Assembly: GCA_947497295.1 (NCBI GenBank)
Contig: CANMFU010000011.1
Coordinates: forward strand, 28,169 to 92,168
Length of the DNA: 64,000 nucleotides
Direction: 5' to 3'
Source: an uncultured Roseovarius sp.
GTDB lineage: Bacteria; Pseudomonadota; Alphaproteobacteria; Rhodobacterales; Rhodobacteraceae
Part shown: positions 49,836 to 59,542 of the stretch, one piece after another
Numbering within the stretch: the first letter of the stretch is position 1
How the letters are laid out: each line of letters begins with the position of its first letter
Notes under the pieces: generated by a model
The model's database searches: none
Told to the model about the DNA's origin: nothing
Seen by the model: only the letters and a program-made list of their open reading frames with translations
Translations under genes and position numbers: made by a program

Positions 49836-51332
49836 TTATTCGGCGACCACCGTGGTCGTGCCGTCGCGGCGATCCTCGTACTGGCGATACCAGTAGAGTG
49901 GCAGATACATGAAGATTGCTGCAACCCCGAGGAAGTAATACGTCGCCTGTCCACCAATATACGAATATATGATGCCCCCGACCAGCCATACAAAGAAGTA
50001 AAGCGCAGCCAGTGCCAAGGCGATATATTTGAAGTATTCCGGCAGCTTGAACGGACGCGGCAGATTGGGCCGGTCATTACGCAGCATGTAGTAGGCGATC
50101 AGCACCGGCACGAACGATCCCAGATAGCCGACGTTCGAGAAGGAATAGATCTCGATCGCGCCACCCATGAAGGCGATGGCAAGGCTGGCAACCACGTTTG
50201 TCGCCATGGCCAGATCCGGCACATGGTGGCTGTTCAGATGCTGGTAGAACTTGGGGAATTGCCCGTCCAGCGACATCTGGTACAGCGACCGCGAGCAGCC
50301 CATCAGCGAATTCAGCGCCGACAGCACCAGCGCGATGATCAGCATGATCGCCATCATCCATTCCATCAGCTTGCCGCCGATACCGGGGAAAATGCTGCTG
50401 GCAAAGGTCACGAACATGGTTTTCGGATCGACCAGTTCGGGATCGGACAGGGCCGAGGCGCCCAGCACCACCACGAACGAGATCGGCAGCATGGTATAGA
50501 CGAACACGCCGTAGCCACCCTCAAGCGTCATGGCGATTTTCGCATCACGGCCGGGGTTCTGGCATTCGCCAATATAGCAGGCGGCGGCCTCATACGCGAT
50601 CACCGTCCACAAGAGCGGGAAGGCATAGGCCACGTACATGATCCACGCCGGATACCCGTCGATAGATGACCAGAAACTGCTGCCGTCCAGCTGGGGGAAC
50701 CATGCCAGTTCGCTCCAGTCGGCGGCGCCGAGGTTAAAGACGAAACCGATCGACAGGAAGGTCAGCGGGATCATCGACAAAACCGCCAGCAATGTCGCCA
50801 TCGAGGTGCCAAAGCGGATGCCCATATAGGCCGGGACCGACAGCAGCAGCAGGCCAATGGCGGTGATCGCCAGCGTCCAGTAGGGAATGAATGTGCTGAT
50901 CGGCGTGATGCCGGCCGTTGCGTCCAGCCCGAACAGGTGCGTGATATAGAAAGACGCCAGAATCATGTTCAGCGGCGCGACCGGCATCCAGCCGACCCAG
51001 TACATCCAGGCGGTAATGCCGTTGATATGCGGCGCCAGCCGCGGAAAACGGTTTTTGTAGGCCGGATAGGCGTAGGACGGCGATCCGCCCGTGCGGCCCG
51101 GCATCATGGCCGAAAGCTCGGCCAGCAGCAGACATAGCAGAACGCCTGTCAGCGTGAAAAACGTGATGAAGGGAATATAGGACGCCCCGAACACCGTCAG
51201 AAACGCAGGCGCGGCCCCGGTAACCAGGATCGTCCCGGCCAGACCGATGACGAAAGCGCCCCACCAGTTGGTGCCGGACTGAAGGTTGCCGTGTTCGTAA
51301 TCAAGGGTGTCGTTGTGATCGTGTATGCTCAT
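49836..51332 (-). CDS. APC-family amino acid permease
   Basis: 498 aa, multiple TM segments, GRTGGSPSYAYPAYKNRFPRLAPHINGITAWMYWVGWMPVAPLNMILASFYI. Confidence 0.9.
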   Translation of the reverse strand: MSIHDHNDTLDYEHGNLQSGTNWWGAFVIGLAGTILVTGAAPAFLTVFGASYIPFITFFTLTGVLLCLLLAELSAMMPGRTGGSPSYAYPAYKNRFPRLAPHINGITAWMYWVGWMPVAPLNMILASFYITHLFGLDATAGITPISTFIPYWTLAITAIGLLLLSVPAYMGIRFGTSMATLLAVLSMIPLTFLSIGFVFNLGAADWSELAWFPQLDGSSFWSSIDGYPAWIMYVAYAFPLLWTVIAYEAAACYIGECQNPGRDAKIAMTLEGGYGVFVYTMLPISFVVVLGASALSDPELVDPKTMFVTFASSIFPGIGGKLMEWMMAIMLIIALVLSALNSLMGCSRSLYQMSLDGQFPKFYQHLNSHHVPDLAMATNVVASLAIAFMGGAIEIYSFSNVGYLGSFVPVLIAYYMLRNDRPNLPRPFKLPEYFKYIALALAALYFFVWLVGGIIYSYIGGQATYYFLGVAAIFMYLPLYWYRQYEDRRDGTTTVVAE

Positions 51333-52182
51333 TCCTTCATACTCCGCTTGGGTATGCGCGGCGCGGCTGGGCGCACGATGCAGAATCTGGTACGCTGAGC
51401 GGTGTACAAAGTCGTATCTTGCAGGTCATTTTTGTCCCTCCCTTATTGTTTTTGTTAGAATATCAATGGGATGCGGCATGATGACGGCACATATAACAGT
51501 GTCGCCGCCGCAAGATCCTTCGGCGCATCTGCACCCTTTCGGCGGCCACACTTTCCCCACAGGAAAATATTCTGTTAGTCAGGAAACCACCGGCCCGCGC
51601 AATTTGTCAAGCCTTTTGCTGTGTCACACGGCCGCGTCAGCACCCCGATAGGCCAGGCTTTGCCGCCTGGGCCAGCGCGGCAAAACGGCACTGGTGCATG
51701 TTTCTGCACCAATTGCCCGGATCTGAATTGGCACGTTTTCGACATGGCGTGATGCCTTGCAAGGCGGGGAAAGCGTCGGGGAATGAAATGGTTAACACGG
51801 CCAGAGCGGGGCAGACATGTCAGCCGCGCTGCCGTGGAGACATGATCCGGTCGCCCACATTGGCGGCGATCAAGGGCGCGCCGACCAAGACCCGCCGAAC
51901 GGTTTTCTTGCACGGCATTTCGTCAGGGATTGACCGGGCGATCGGCGTGGCCGGAGGCGGGCAAGCGTCATGCTGTCTCCGAATGCCGGATAATCCGTTT
52001 TATGTACAGTTTGCGATGCTGCGCTCAATCCTGCCACCAGCGGCTTCTGATTGCGTTGGCAAAGCCGCAAGTGAGTAGCCATCTACCATTATGAAGACGA
52101 CGAAGGGTTATATTACCTCCTCTACCTGTCGTCCAAATGTTGGTTTCATTGCCATGATCGTAGGATACGATGACCCCCCAAG

Positions 52183-53005
52183 GGGACTGCTGCATTATTC
52201 GTCCCTGTCGCCGACAGTTTTCGAAACATGAGGTGAGCGATGACCCGCCCGACGCCTTTCAAGCATCATCGCTTCCCGGCTGAAATCATTCTGCGCGCGG
52301 TCCGCATGTATCTGCGATATCCGCTGTCTTATCAGGATACTGCCGACTTGCTGGCCGAGCGTGGGGTCGTGGTTGATCGCTCCACGATTTATCGCGGGGT
52401 CCAGAAATTCGGGCCCGAACTGGCCAAGCGCACCGACAGGCATCGGCGATGGATCAGGCTTGCCTGGCATGTGGACGAAACCTACGTGCGGGTCGGCAAG
52501 AAGTGGCGCTATCTGTGGCGCGCCATTGATTCACACGGCCAACTGATCGATTTTCGGCTGACGGCCCGGCGCGATGCCGCGGCCGCCAAGGCCTTTCTGC
52601 GCAGCGCCATTCAACGTGTTCGGCTGCATCGACCAATGACAATCTGCACGGACAAAGCCCCGACGTACCGCAAGGTGATTCGCAAAGAAAGCCGGCGGTA
52701 CGATCCGCATTTCGACAGCATCACGCATGTCGATCGGAAGTGGCGAAACAACCGAATCGAAAGCGATCATGCCGCGCTGAAGCGTCTGCTGGGCTATCGG
52801 CAGAGCGTCCAATCATTGCGAACGGCGAAATCAACCCTCCGCAGCATCGAAGCCATCCGAACCATCAAGAACAACCACAGTCCGCACATGGCGCCCGGTG
52901 TTGCCGGCGAAATCGCGTTCGTGCATCAGATTTTTCGGACTTCCCGCCTGAACACATGACAGAACAGCTTCAGGTCCGTTCGGCGCGAACTAACGCAACA
53001 GTCCC
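52183..53005 (+). mobile_element. IS6-family insertion sequence, complete, about 823 bp
   Basis: Ends GGGACTGCTGC (52183-52193) and GCAACAGTCCC (52995-53005) are near-perfect inverted repeats around an intact 239-aa DDE transposase. Confidence 0.92.
52240..52959 (+). CDS. IS6-family transposase
   Basis: 239 aa, DDE positions HVDETYVRV, CTDKAPTY, NNRIESDHAALKRLLGYRQSVQSLRTA. Confidence 0.95.
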   Translation: MTRPTPFKHHRFPAEIILRAVRMYLRYPLSYQDTADLLAERGVVVDRSTIYRGVQKFGPELAKRTDRHRRWIRLAWHVDETYVRVGKKWRYLWRAIDSHGQLIDFRLTARRDAAAAKAFLRSAIQRVRLHRPMTICTDKAPTYRKVIRKESRRYDPHFDSITHVDRKWRNNRIESDHAALKRLLGYRQSVQSLRTAKSTLRSIEAIRTIKNNHSPHMAPGVAGEIAFVHQIFRTSRLNT

Positions 53006-53185
53006 TTACGAGGTGATGACAGAGATCCTGGGCGAAGTCTGCGGCGTGGTGTTCAGCCATCCCGACGAGAAGACCATCTATGTCGCCGCAGACACGATCT
53101 GGAACGATGACGTCGCCGCCGTCCTGTACGCGCACGCACCTGAAATCGCGATCCTGAATGCGGGCTACGCGATGGTCCAAGGCAT
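53006..53185 (+). pseudogene. MBL-fold metallo-hydrolase internal fragment
   Basis: EVMTEILGEVCGVVFSHPDEKTIYVAADTIWNDDVAAVLYAHAPEIAILNAGYAMVQG, no N or C terminus. Confidence 0.6.
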
Positions 53186-53250
53186 TGTGGTCTTGTCGCG
53201 GTTTGGTTCCGGTCTCTTTCGAGCAATGTTAGCTATGAAGGAGATTGAGA

Positions 53251-54062
53251 ATGGCAACGAGATACACAGACGAGTTTCGCCGTGATGCGGTGCGGATCGC
53301 AACCATCAGCGGTCTGACAAGACCACGAGCGGCATCAGATCTGGGCATTGGTCTTTAGACGTTGAACAAGTGGGTCCAGAAGCATCAGCACGATGACCTG
53401 ATGTCGGGGCCACACGAGGACGTTGAGAAGGAGAACGAGCGCCTGCGCAAGGAAGTCCGCCGACTGCGTGAGGAGAGGGAAGTGTTGAAAAAGGCGGCAA
53501 TCTTCTTTGCAGGTCAAAGCCGGTGAGGTTTACTTTCATCGATGCCTGGAAAGAAGTTTGGCCTGTAGAACTTCACTGCCGCATCATGCAGGTCACATCG
53601 CGGGGATTTCGTGCATGGCGGAGCCGCCCAATGAGCCGCAGACAGCGCGACGATATGGTGATCTTGGCGCATGTCCGCGAACAACATCGCCTGAGCCTGC
53701 AAAGCTATGGTCGGCCTCGTATGACCGAAGAGCTGCAGGATCTGGGACTGAAGGTCGGGCACCGGCGCATAAGTCGCTTGATGCGTGAGAATGGCATCTA
53801 GGTCGTCAGAACGCAGAAATGCAAGGTGACCACGGACAGCAACCTTGCGTTCAACATCGCGCCCAACTTGCTGGATCAGGACTTCTTTGCTGATGGCCAA
53901 AACCAGAAATGGGTGGGCAATACATCTTGTATCTGGACCAGTGACAATCAACAGCCCGCAGACGTCTACTTCGCGTGCGCAGAGCAGATTCTGAAACGGC
54001 GAGGGGAGATCAAACGGAAAACCATGCTCACCCGGCGCTTGCACCATCAAAATGAAAATGCA
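53251..54062 (+). mobile_element. Decayed IS3-family element (orfA with TAG, orfB with stops)
   Basis: MATRYTDEFRRDAVRIATISGLTRPRAASDLGIGL*TLNKWVQKHQHDDLMSGPHEDVEKENERLRKEVRRLREEREVLKKAAIFFAGQ then DDMVILAHVREQHRLSLQSYGRPRMTEELQDLGLKVGHRRISRLMRENGI*. Confidence 0.85.
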
Positions 54063-54162
54063 TAAACTCAATCAAGGATGAGCCAGAGTCTCCAAACGGA
54101 AGACCGCTCTGCTGTCCCAAACTATCTGAAGATAGACAGTTCGATAAAAGAGGGCCGATCTC

Positions 54163-55038
54163 ATGCAGACCGCTTTGGAAAGGTCGCGTTCCAGAACGGG
54201 TATTGCCCTAATATGTGCCGGTGTAGCCTGCCTCGCCGTCAATGACGCTCTTGTTAAAACGCTGACCGATGGATACGCGCCGGTACAGATCCTGTTCCTG
54301 CGAAATCTGATCGCGTTGCCGCCCGCGCTGATGATCGCGCTGGCATTTGGCGGAAAGGCGGCGCTTTTGTCTCGTCGACCACTGGCGCATCTGGTCCGGG
54401 GGGGCTTCTGGACCTGCGCGGCTGTGCTTTACTTCATTGGCCTGCGGCATCTGGAACTGGCCGAGGCGACGGCGCTGGTTTTCGCGGCGCCGGTTTTTAT
54501 CATCGCGCTTTCCAGCCTTCTGCTGGGCGAGAGTGTCGGCTGGCGCCGCTGGTCGGCGGGGCTGGTGGGCTTTGCCGGCGTGCTGATCGTCGTTCGACCG
54601 GGCAGCGAGACCTTTCAGGTGGTTGCGCTGTTTCCTGTGGGTACGGCGCTATTCTACGCGCTGCTGATGATCGGATCGCGCTGGGTCCATCCGGCCGAGA
54701 ATGTCTGGACGCTCATGCTTTATCTTGTCGGGGCGGGGGCGCTGCTGAGCGGGATCTTCAGCCCGTTCTTCTGGACGCCAATCCGGCCCGGCGACATCTG
54801 GCTGTTTGCAGGCATCGCCGCAGCAGGCACGGCGGGCATGACGCTGATCACGCAGGCGTTCCGGTTCGCCCCGGCGTCGATTGTGGCGCATTTCGAATAT
54901 ACCGGTCTGCTGTGGGCGACGCTGCTGGGCTGGCTCATATGGAACGAAATCCCCGATTTCATGACATTTATCGGCGCGGGTATAATCGTTCTGAGCGGGA
55001 TTTTCATCATATATCGCGAAGGTCGGGCCGGGAACTGA
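54163..55038 (+). CDS. EamA/DMT-superfamily transporter
   Basis: 291 aa, two EamA-like halves, GIALICAGVACLAVNDALVKTLTDGYAPVQILFLRNLIALPPAL. Confidence 0.92.
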   Translation: MQTALERSRSRTGIALICAGVACLAVNDALVKTLTDGYAPVQILFLRNLIALPPALMIALAFGGKAALLSRRPLAHLVRGGFWTCAAVLYFIGLRHLELAEATALVFAAPVFIIALSSLLLGESVGWRRWSAGLVGFAGVLIVVRPGSETFQVVALFPVGTALFYALLMIGSRWVHPAENVWTLMLYLVGAGALLSGIFSPFFWTPIRPGDIWLFAGIAAAGTAGMTLITQAFRFAPASIVAHFEYTGLLWATLLGWLIWNEIPDFMTFIGAGIIVLSGIFIIYREGRAGN

Positions 55039-55060
55039 CGACGCGTACAGGCGCGGTTCC

Positions 55061-55381
55061 TCAGATGCAATAGGTGGTCATCACGACCGGAAGCAAAGAC
55101 CAGCCTGTCGCCACAACGCCGACCCAACTCGTCGCGCGGCTGACAAAACGCACGAAGCTTGACGGGGACGCAAAGCGCGGATGATGGAGGGCCGCCAGCA
55201 GCGCCACCTGAAGCAGGATCGCAGCGGCATAGGCGGCGACCAGCAAGACCCTTGGCAGTGGCAGACCGAACGCCGTCCCGGCGATACCGTGTCCACAGAG
55301 CAGGCCGTGCAGGCCATACACCGCGCTGAACGCCGCCAGCCACACCAGCGGTGCGATCAGTATGCGCAGAAGGTCCTTCAT
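55061..55381 (-). CDS. Small membrane protein of oxidase cluster
   Basis: MKDLLRILIAPLVWLAAFSAVYGLHGLLCGHGIAGTAFGLPLPRVLLVAAYAAAILLQVALLAALHHPRF; ATGA overlap with upstream coxI/III. Confidence 0.65.
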   Translation of the reverse strand: MKDLLRILIAPLVWLAAFSAVYGLHGLLCGHGIAGTAFGLPLPRVLLVAAYAAAILLQVALLAALHHPRFASPSSFVRFVSRATSWVGVVATGWSLLPVVMTTYCI

Positions 55382-57861
55382 GCGAGCAAACCCGGCAGAT
55401 GTCCGGCGAGCAGGGCCAGTATGCCGATGACCGACAGATAATCGACCCAGAGGCCGACGATGGGGAACTCTGCGCGCCGCGCGGGCGAGGTAAAACCGCG
55501 CAGGACGCGCGCGCCGAGGAATGCCGCCATCAAGATCCCCAGTGCGGCGTGGAATAGCCCGTATGCGCCGAGTACGAAAAGCGTCGCGCCATAGGCGTGG
55601 TCTACCGGTGACGGGGTTCGAACCATCATCGCCGTACAGGCGATGGCGACGCCAAGCGCGCCAGCGAGGGTGAGGGCAAGCCAGGGCATCGCGCCGCCGC
55701 CCTGCCGGTTTGCGCGGATCGCAAGGCGCATCCCGACCGGGCCGAGCGCCGCGCCGACGATGCCGATGCCCAGCTCCACCGGCGACGCGGCGAACCAGAC
55801 CGGCGGCGGCCAGCCCGGCGCAACGGTCCACAGAAACGCGAAACCGAACAGCAGCGAGCCGAAAAATGTGGCGTTCGCGGTCAGCAGGAACAGCGATCCC
55901 CACCACCCCGGCGACCGGCCCGTCGTGGCGGCGTTGGGCAAGTCGATACCGTGACCCACTGGCAGCACCTCAGGATCATCGGTGCGGCCCAGCAGCCAGA
56001 CCCACCGCCAGACGAGAGCGGCGACACCCGCCAGGGCAAGCGGAACAGCCCAGTAGAATTTCAGCAGCAGCGACAGGAAAAAGACGCCGGTGACCGCCGA
56101 CATCAGCATCGGCAGACGGCTGTTGGTAGGGTAGATCACATGCATATCCGGCCTGCCACTTGCGATATCCACCGTCAGCGTCTCGCGCCAGCCGTTGCGG
56201 GACGTGGCCAGATACCCTTCGCCGCGCGCCAGCCGGACAGCGAGGGCCGGATCACTTTCAAGGGGCTCCCGGCTGCTCACATGCGGCAGGCTGGCGAAAT
56301 TATAGGCGGGTGCCGGGGTCATCATCGCCCACTCCAGCGTTCCGGCGCGCCACGGATTGCGCCGTGCACGGGTGGCGGTCAGCACATGCAGAATCACGTC
56401 GATCAGGATCATCGCGATCCCGATGGCCAGCACGAAACTGCCGACCGACGAGATCAGGTTGATCGCGGTCCAGCCGTCTTCCGGCGCGTAGGTCGCAATG
56501 CGGCGCCGTTGGCCCATCAGGCCCACCCAGTGCATCGCTAGAAACGTGACGTGAAACCCGATGAACACCAGCGCAAAGGCCATTTCGCCCAAGCGAAACA
56601 GCCGCCTGCGCCCGGTGAAATGCGGCAACCAGTAATAGAGGCCCGCAAAGATCGGAAAGACGAAACCGCCAAACAGCACATAATGTAGATGCGCCGTGAT
56701 GAAGGCCGTATCATGCGCTTGCCAGTTGAACGGCACCACGGCAATCATGACCCCGGTCAGCCCGCCGATGACGAAGGTGGCGAAAAACCCCAGCAGATGC
56801 AGCATCGGCAGGCGCAGGTCGGGGCGGCCCTTCCACATCGTGCCGATCCACGCGAATATCTGCACCCCGGTCGGCACTGCGACAAGCGTCGACGCCGCCG
56901 AGAAGAAGGCAAGCCCCATATGCGGGATGCCCGTGGTAAACATGTGATGCACCCAAAGGCCGAAGGACAGGAACGCCAGCGCCACCGCCGCCGCCACGAT
57001 CCAGCCATAGCCCAACAGCGTCGTGCGGCACATCACCGGCAGCACAGTCGAAATCACGCCCGCCGCCGGCAGGAAGATGATATAGACCTCCGGATGGCCG
57101 AACAACCAGAAGAGGTGTTGCCACAGCAGGCTGTCGCCCCCCAGATCCGCCTGAAAGAACGGCAGGCCGAAGGCGCGCTCGACCTCCAGAAGGATCGAGC
57201 CGAGGATGAGGGGCGGAAACCCCGTCAGGATCATCAGCGCGGTGACCAGCGCATACCATGCAAAGATCGGCATTTTGTCCAGTGACATGCCGGGCGCGCG
57301 GAATTTCAGGACTGAAACGGTGATTTCCACCGCGGCGGCGATTGCCGAAATCTCGACGAAGGTGATGCCGATCAGCCAGAAATCGGTATTGATCCCCGGC
57401 GAATGGATAGCGCCCGTCAGGGGCGGATACATGAACCATCCGCTATCCGGCGCGATGCCGAACAGCATCGCGATCAGAAGCATCGTGCCGCCAAAGGCGT
57501 AGCACCAATAGCCGTAGGCCGTCAGGCGCGGAAACGCCAGATCGCGGGTGCCGAGAAGTTTGGGCAAGAGATAGACCGCCAGCCCCTCGAATGTCGGGAT
57601 GGCAAAGAGGAACATCATGATGGTCCCGTGCATGGTAAAGATCTGGTTGTAGATCTCCGGTCCGGCAAAATCCGAATGCGGCGTGGCCAGTTGCGCCCGG
57701 ATCAGCATCGCCAGAAGGCCGCCGACGATGAAAAAGAAAAAGGCTGTGACCAGGAACATCCGGCCCAGATCGGTGTGATTCACGGTCGAAAACCAACCCC
57801 TGAATCCCGGCTCAGAGGCCCAGATCGCTGTCAGCTTGCGGTGGCGTTCAAGTGCTTTCAT
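55378..57861 (-). CDS. Heme-copper oxidase, fused subunits I and III
   Basis: 827 aa, NHTDLGRMFLVTAFFFFIVGGLLAMLIRAQLATP; LWQHLFWLFGHPEVYIIFLPAAGVIS; HDTAFITAHLHYVLFGG; C-terminal subunit III-like region. Confidence 0.92.
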   Translation of the reverse strand: MKALERHRKLTAIWASEPGFRGWFSTVNHTDLGRMFLVTAFFFFIVGGLLAMLIRAQLATPHSDFAGPEIYNQIFTMHGTIMMFLFAIPTFEGLAVYLLPKLLGTRDLAFPRLTAYGYWCYAFGGTMLLIAMLFGIAPDSGWFMYPPLTGAIHSPGINTDFWLIGITFVEISAIAAAVEITVSVLKFRAPGMSLDKMPIFAWYALVTALMILTGFPPLILGSILLEVERAFGLPFFQADLGGDSLLWQHLFWLFGHPEVYIIFLPAAGVISTVLPVMCRTTLLGYGWIVAAAVALAFLSFGLWVHHMFTTGIPHMGLAFFSAASTLVAVPTGVQIFAWIGTMWKGRPDLRLPMLHLLGFFATFVIGGLTGVMIAVVPFNWQAHDTAFITAHLHYVLFGGFVFPIFAGLYYWLPHFTGRRRLFRLGEMAFALVFIGFHVTFLAMHWVGLMGQRRRIATYAPEDGWTAINLISSVGSFVLAIGIAMILIDVILHVLTATRARRNPWRAGTLEWAMMTPAPAYNFASLPHVSSREPLESDPALAVRLARGEGYLATSRNGWRETLTVDIASGRPDMHVIYPTNSRLPMLMSAVTGVFFLSLLLKFYWAVPLALAGVAALVWRWVWLLGRTDDPEVLPVGHGIDLPNAATTGRSPGWWGSLFLLTANATFFGSLLFGFAFLWTVAPGWPPPVWFAASPVELGIGIVGAALGPVGMRLAIRANRQGGGAMPWLALTLAGALGVAIACTAMMVRTPSPVDHAYGATLFVLGAYGLFHAALGILMAAFLGARVLRGFTSPARRAEFPIVGLWVDYLSVIGILALLAGHLPGLLA

Positions 57862-58511
57862 TCAGGCGCGCCTTTCAGAAACCTGTCCCATCCCGCCACA
57901 TCATGCGCGACGACGGAAAAGGTGAAACGGTCGTAGCCCGGACCACTGAACTCGGCGCTGAGGCCCGCGTAGGTGCCAGGCGCGTCGGCTTCGATCCGCA
58001 GGACGTTGACGTGTCCGGGGATCGCGTCAAGTTTGCCTGCAAGGCGCGGCACCCAGAAACTGTGGATGACGTCGGCGCTGGTGATCGCCACATCGACGGG
58101 TCGCTCGGCGGGGATGTGAAGCGTGTTTTCCGTCATCCGTCCCGGCGCATCCTCGTAGGTAAAGCTCCAAGTCCAGCGGCGAGCCTCGGCGTTCACGCGG
58201 ATCACGTCGGCCCCGCCGCGCGGCAGCAGCTGCTCTCCGATGACAAGACCGTAAGCAAAGAGCGCCGCAAGGACGGTCATTGAAAAGCCAAGGCCGAAGC
58301 CGATGATCCAGACCTGCACCTGCCGCGCGCCCGCCTCCGAGCCGCGGCGCCGCCCGAAGGCGAGCACCAGCAGCGTCATCACCACCCCGAAGATGAGCGC
58401 GCCGCCCGCCAGCATCACCCACCACAGAGTTGCAATGCTGCGCGCGGCAGGCCCCGCCGGATCAACGGTGGACAGCACCCCCTCGCAACCGGACAGCGCG
58501 ACAGCTATCAT
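57858..58511 (-). CDS. Heme-copper oxidase subunit II, lipoprotein, lacking CuA ligands
   Basis: MIAVALSGCEGVLST...TWSFTYEDAPGRMTENTLHIPAERPVDVAITSADVIHSFWVPRLAGKLDAIPGHVNVLRIEADAPGTYAGLSAEFSGPGYDRFTFSVVAHD. Confidence 0.88.
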   Translation of the reverse strand: MIAVALSGCEGVLSTVDPAGPAARSIATLWWVMLAGGALIFGVVMTLLVLAFGRRRGSEAGARQVQVWIIGFGLGFSMTVLAALFAYGLVIGEQLLPRGGADVIRVNAEARRWTWSFTYEDAPGRMTENTLHIPAERPVDVAITSADVIHSFWVPRLAGKLDAIPGHVNVLRIEADAPGTYAGLSAEFSGPGYDRFTFSVVAHDVAGWDRFLKGAPE

Positions 58512-58544
58512 GGGGATGGCAAGGCATCGAAGGATCAGCGCGAC

Positions 58545-59060
58545 ATGGCGACCAAAAAGAGCGACGGGGAGGCCCAAGAGCTGATCGACCCGATCAGCGA
58601 GCTGCCGGGATTTCACCAGACGGAATCGCGCATCGCGGTGCTGGGCCACCCGATCCATGCGATGTCCGTCGCGTTTCCGGTGGCGCTGACCTTCTGCGTT
58701 CTGGGCGCCGATGCCCTTTACTGGTGGACCGGCGACGCATTCTGGGCGCGGGCCGCGCTGTGGGCGGCGGGAACCGGGTTTCTCTTTGGGATGCTGGCCG
58801 GTTTGTCGGGCACAGCCGAGCTTTTGCTGGTGCCGGGCATCCGTGCGCGCGCCCCGGCTTGGACGCATTTCATCATCGCCGTGACCCTCCTTGCCCTCTT
58901 GGGGGCGAACTGGGGCCATCGGCTCTACGGCTACGAACAGGCGGTGCTGCCCTACGGCATCCTGCTGTCGGGGCTTTGCGTGCTGGTCGTGGGGTTCACG
59001 GGATGGCATGGGGGCAAGCTCGTTTTCGACTATCGGCTGGGCACGTCGAAGGGCAACTGA
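58545..59060 (+). CDS. DUF2231-type membrane protein
   Basis: 171 aa, GHPIHAMSVAFPVALTFCVLGADALYWWTGDAFWARAALWAAGTGFLFGMLAGLSGTAELL. Confidence 0.75.
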   Translation: MATKKSDGEAQELIDPISELPGFHQTESRIAVLGHPIHAMSVAFPVALTFCVLGADALYWWTGDAFWARAALWAAGTGFLFGMLAGLSGTAELLLVPGIRARAPAWTHFIIAVTLLALLGANWGHRLYGYEQAVLPYGILLSGLCVLVVGFTGWHGGKLVFDYRLGTSKGN

Positions 59061-59542
59061 CCGCCCCGCGGCTCGAGCAGCCAGTTTGGGAATTCGACCC
59101 AGTTCAGCGCCGGTTTGGCCAGCACGAGGGTAAAAATGACAATCATCGGGACGAACGCGGCGGCGACCGGAAAGACCGGATTCGGCGGCTCATGATGCTC
59201 GGGCTTTTCGGCGACATTTGCCAGAATGTGACCGATCCAGGCATGGGCGACCACAAGCAGCGCCACAAACGCCAGCTTGGCAAAGAACCAGGGCACGAAC
59301 GCCTCGCGCAGAAAGATCAGCCACGTTCCCGCGATGACGGCGATGACGGCGGCGGGGGTGACGCAGAGCGTGTAGGTGACGTGGGTTGCACGGCGGATCA
59401 AGCGATATCGGCCCGCCATCACGGTGGGATCATGCTGGGCCAGCATCAGGGGCAAGGCAAGAAGGCCGCCGCACCAGATTACCAACGCGGCGATATGCAG
59501 GGCCTTGAAGATCGGAACGATGGAGATCAGCCAGTCTAGCAC
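59030..59542 (-). CDS. CopD-like/membrane protein of oxidase cluster (GTG start)
   Basis: VLDWLISIVPIFKALHIAALVIWCGGLLALPLMLAQHDPTVMAGRYRLIRRATHVTYTLCVTPAAVIAVIAGTWL. Confidence 0.65.
   Translation of the reverse strand: MLDWLISIVPIFKALHIAALVIWCGGLLALPLMLAQHDPTVMAGRYRLIRRATHVTYTLCVTPAAVIAVIAGTWLIFLREAFVPWFFAKLAFVALLVVAHAWIGHILANVAEKPEHHEPPNPVFPVAAAFVPMIVIFTLVLAKPALNWVEFPNWLLEPRGGQLPFDVPSR

Noticed and set aside
51870-52082. Small ORFs between the APC permease and the IS6 element
   Set aside because: No recognisable domain or coherent coding signal; region looks like non-coding or scrambled mobile-element debris.
13833-53005. Active composite transposon formed by the two IS6 copies
   Set aside because: Left copy lacks its 3' end and transposase is broken; no matching target duplications seen at outer flanks.
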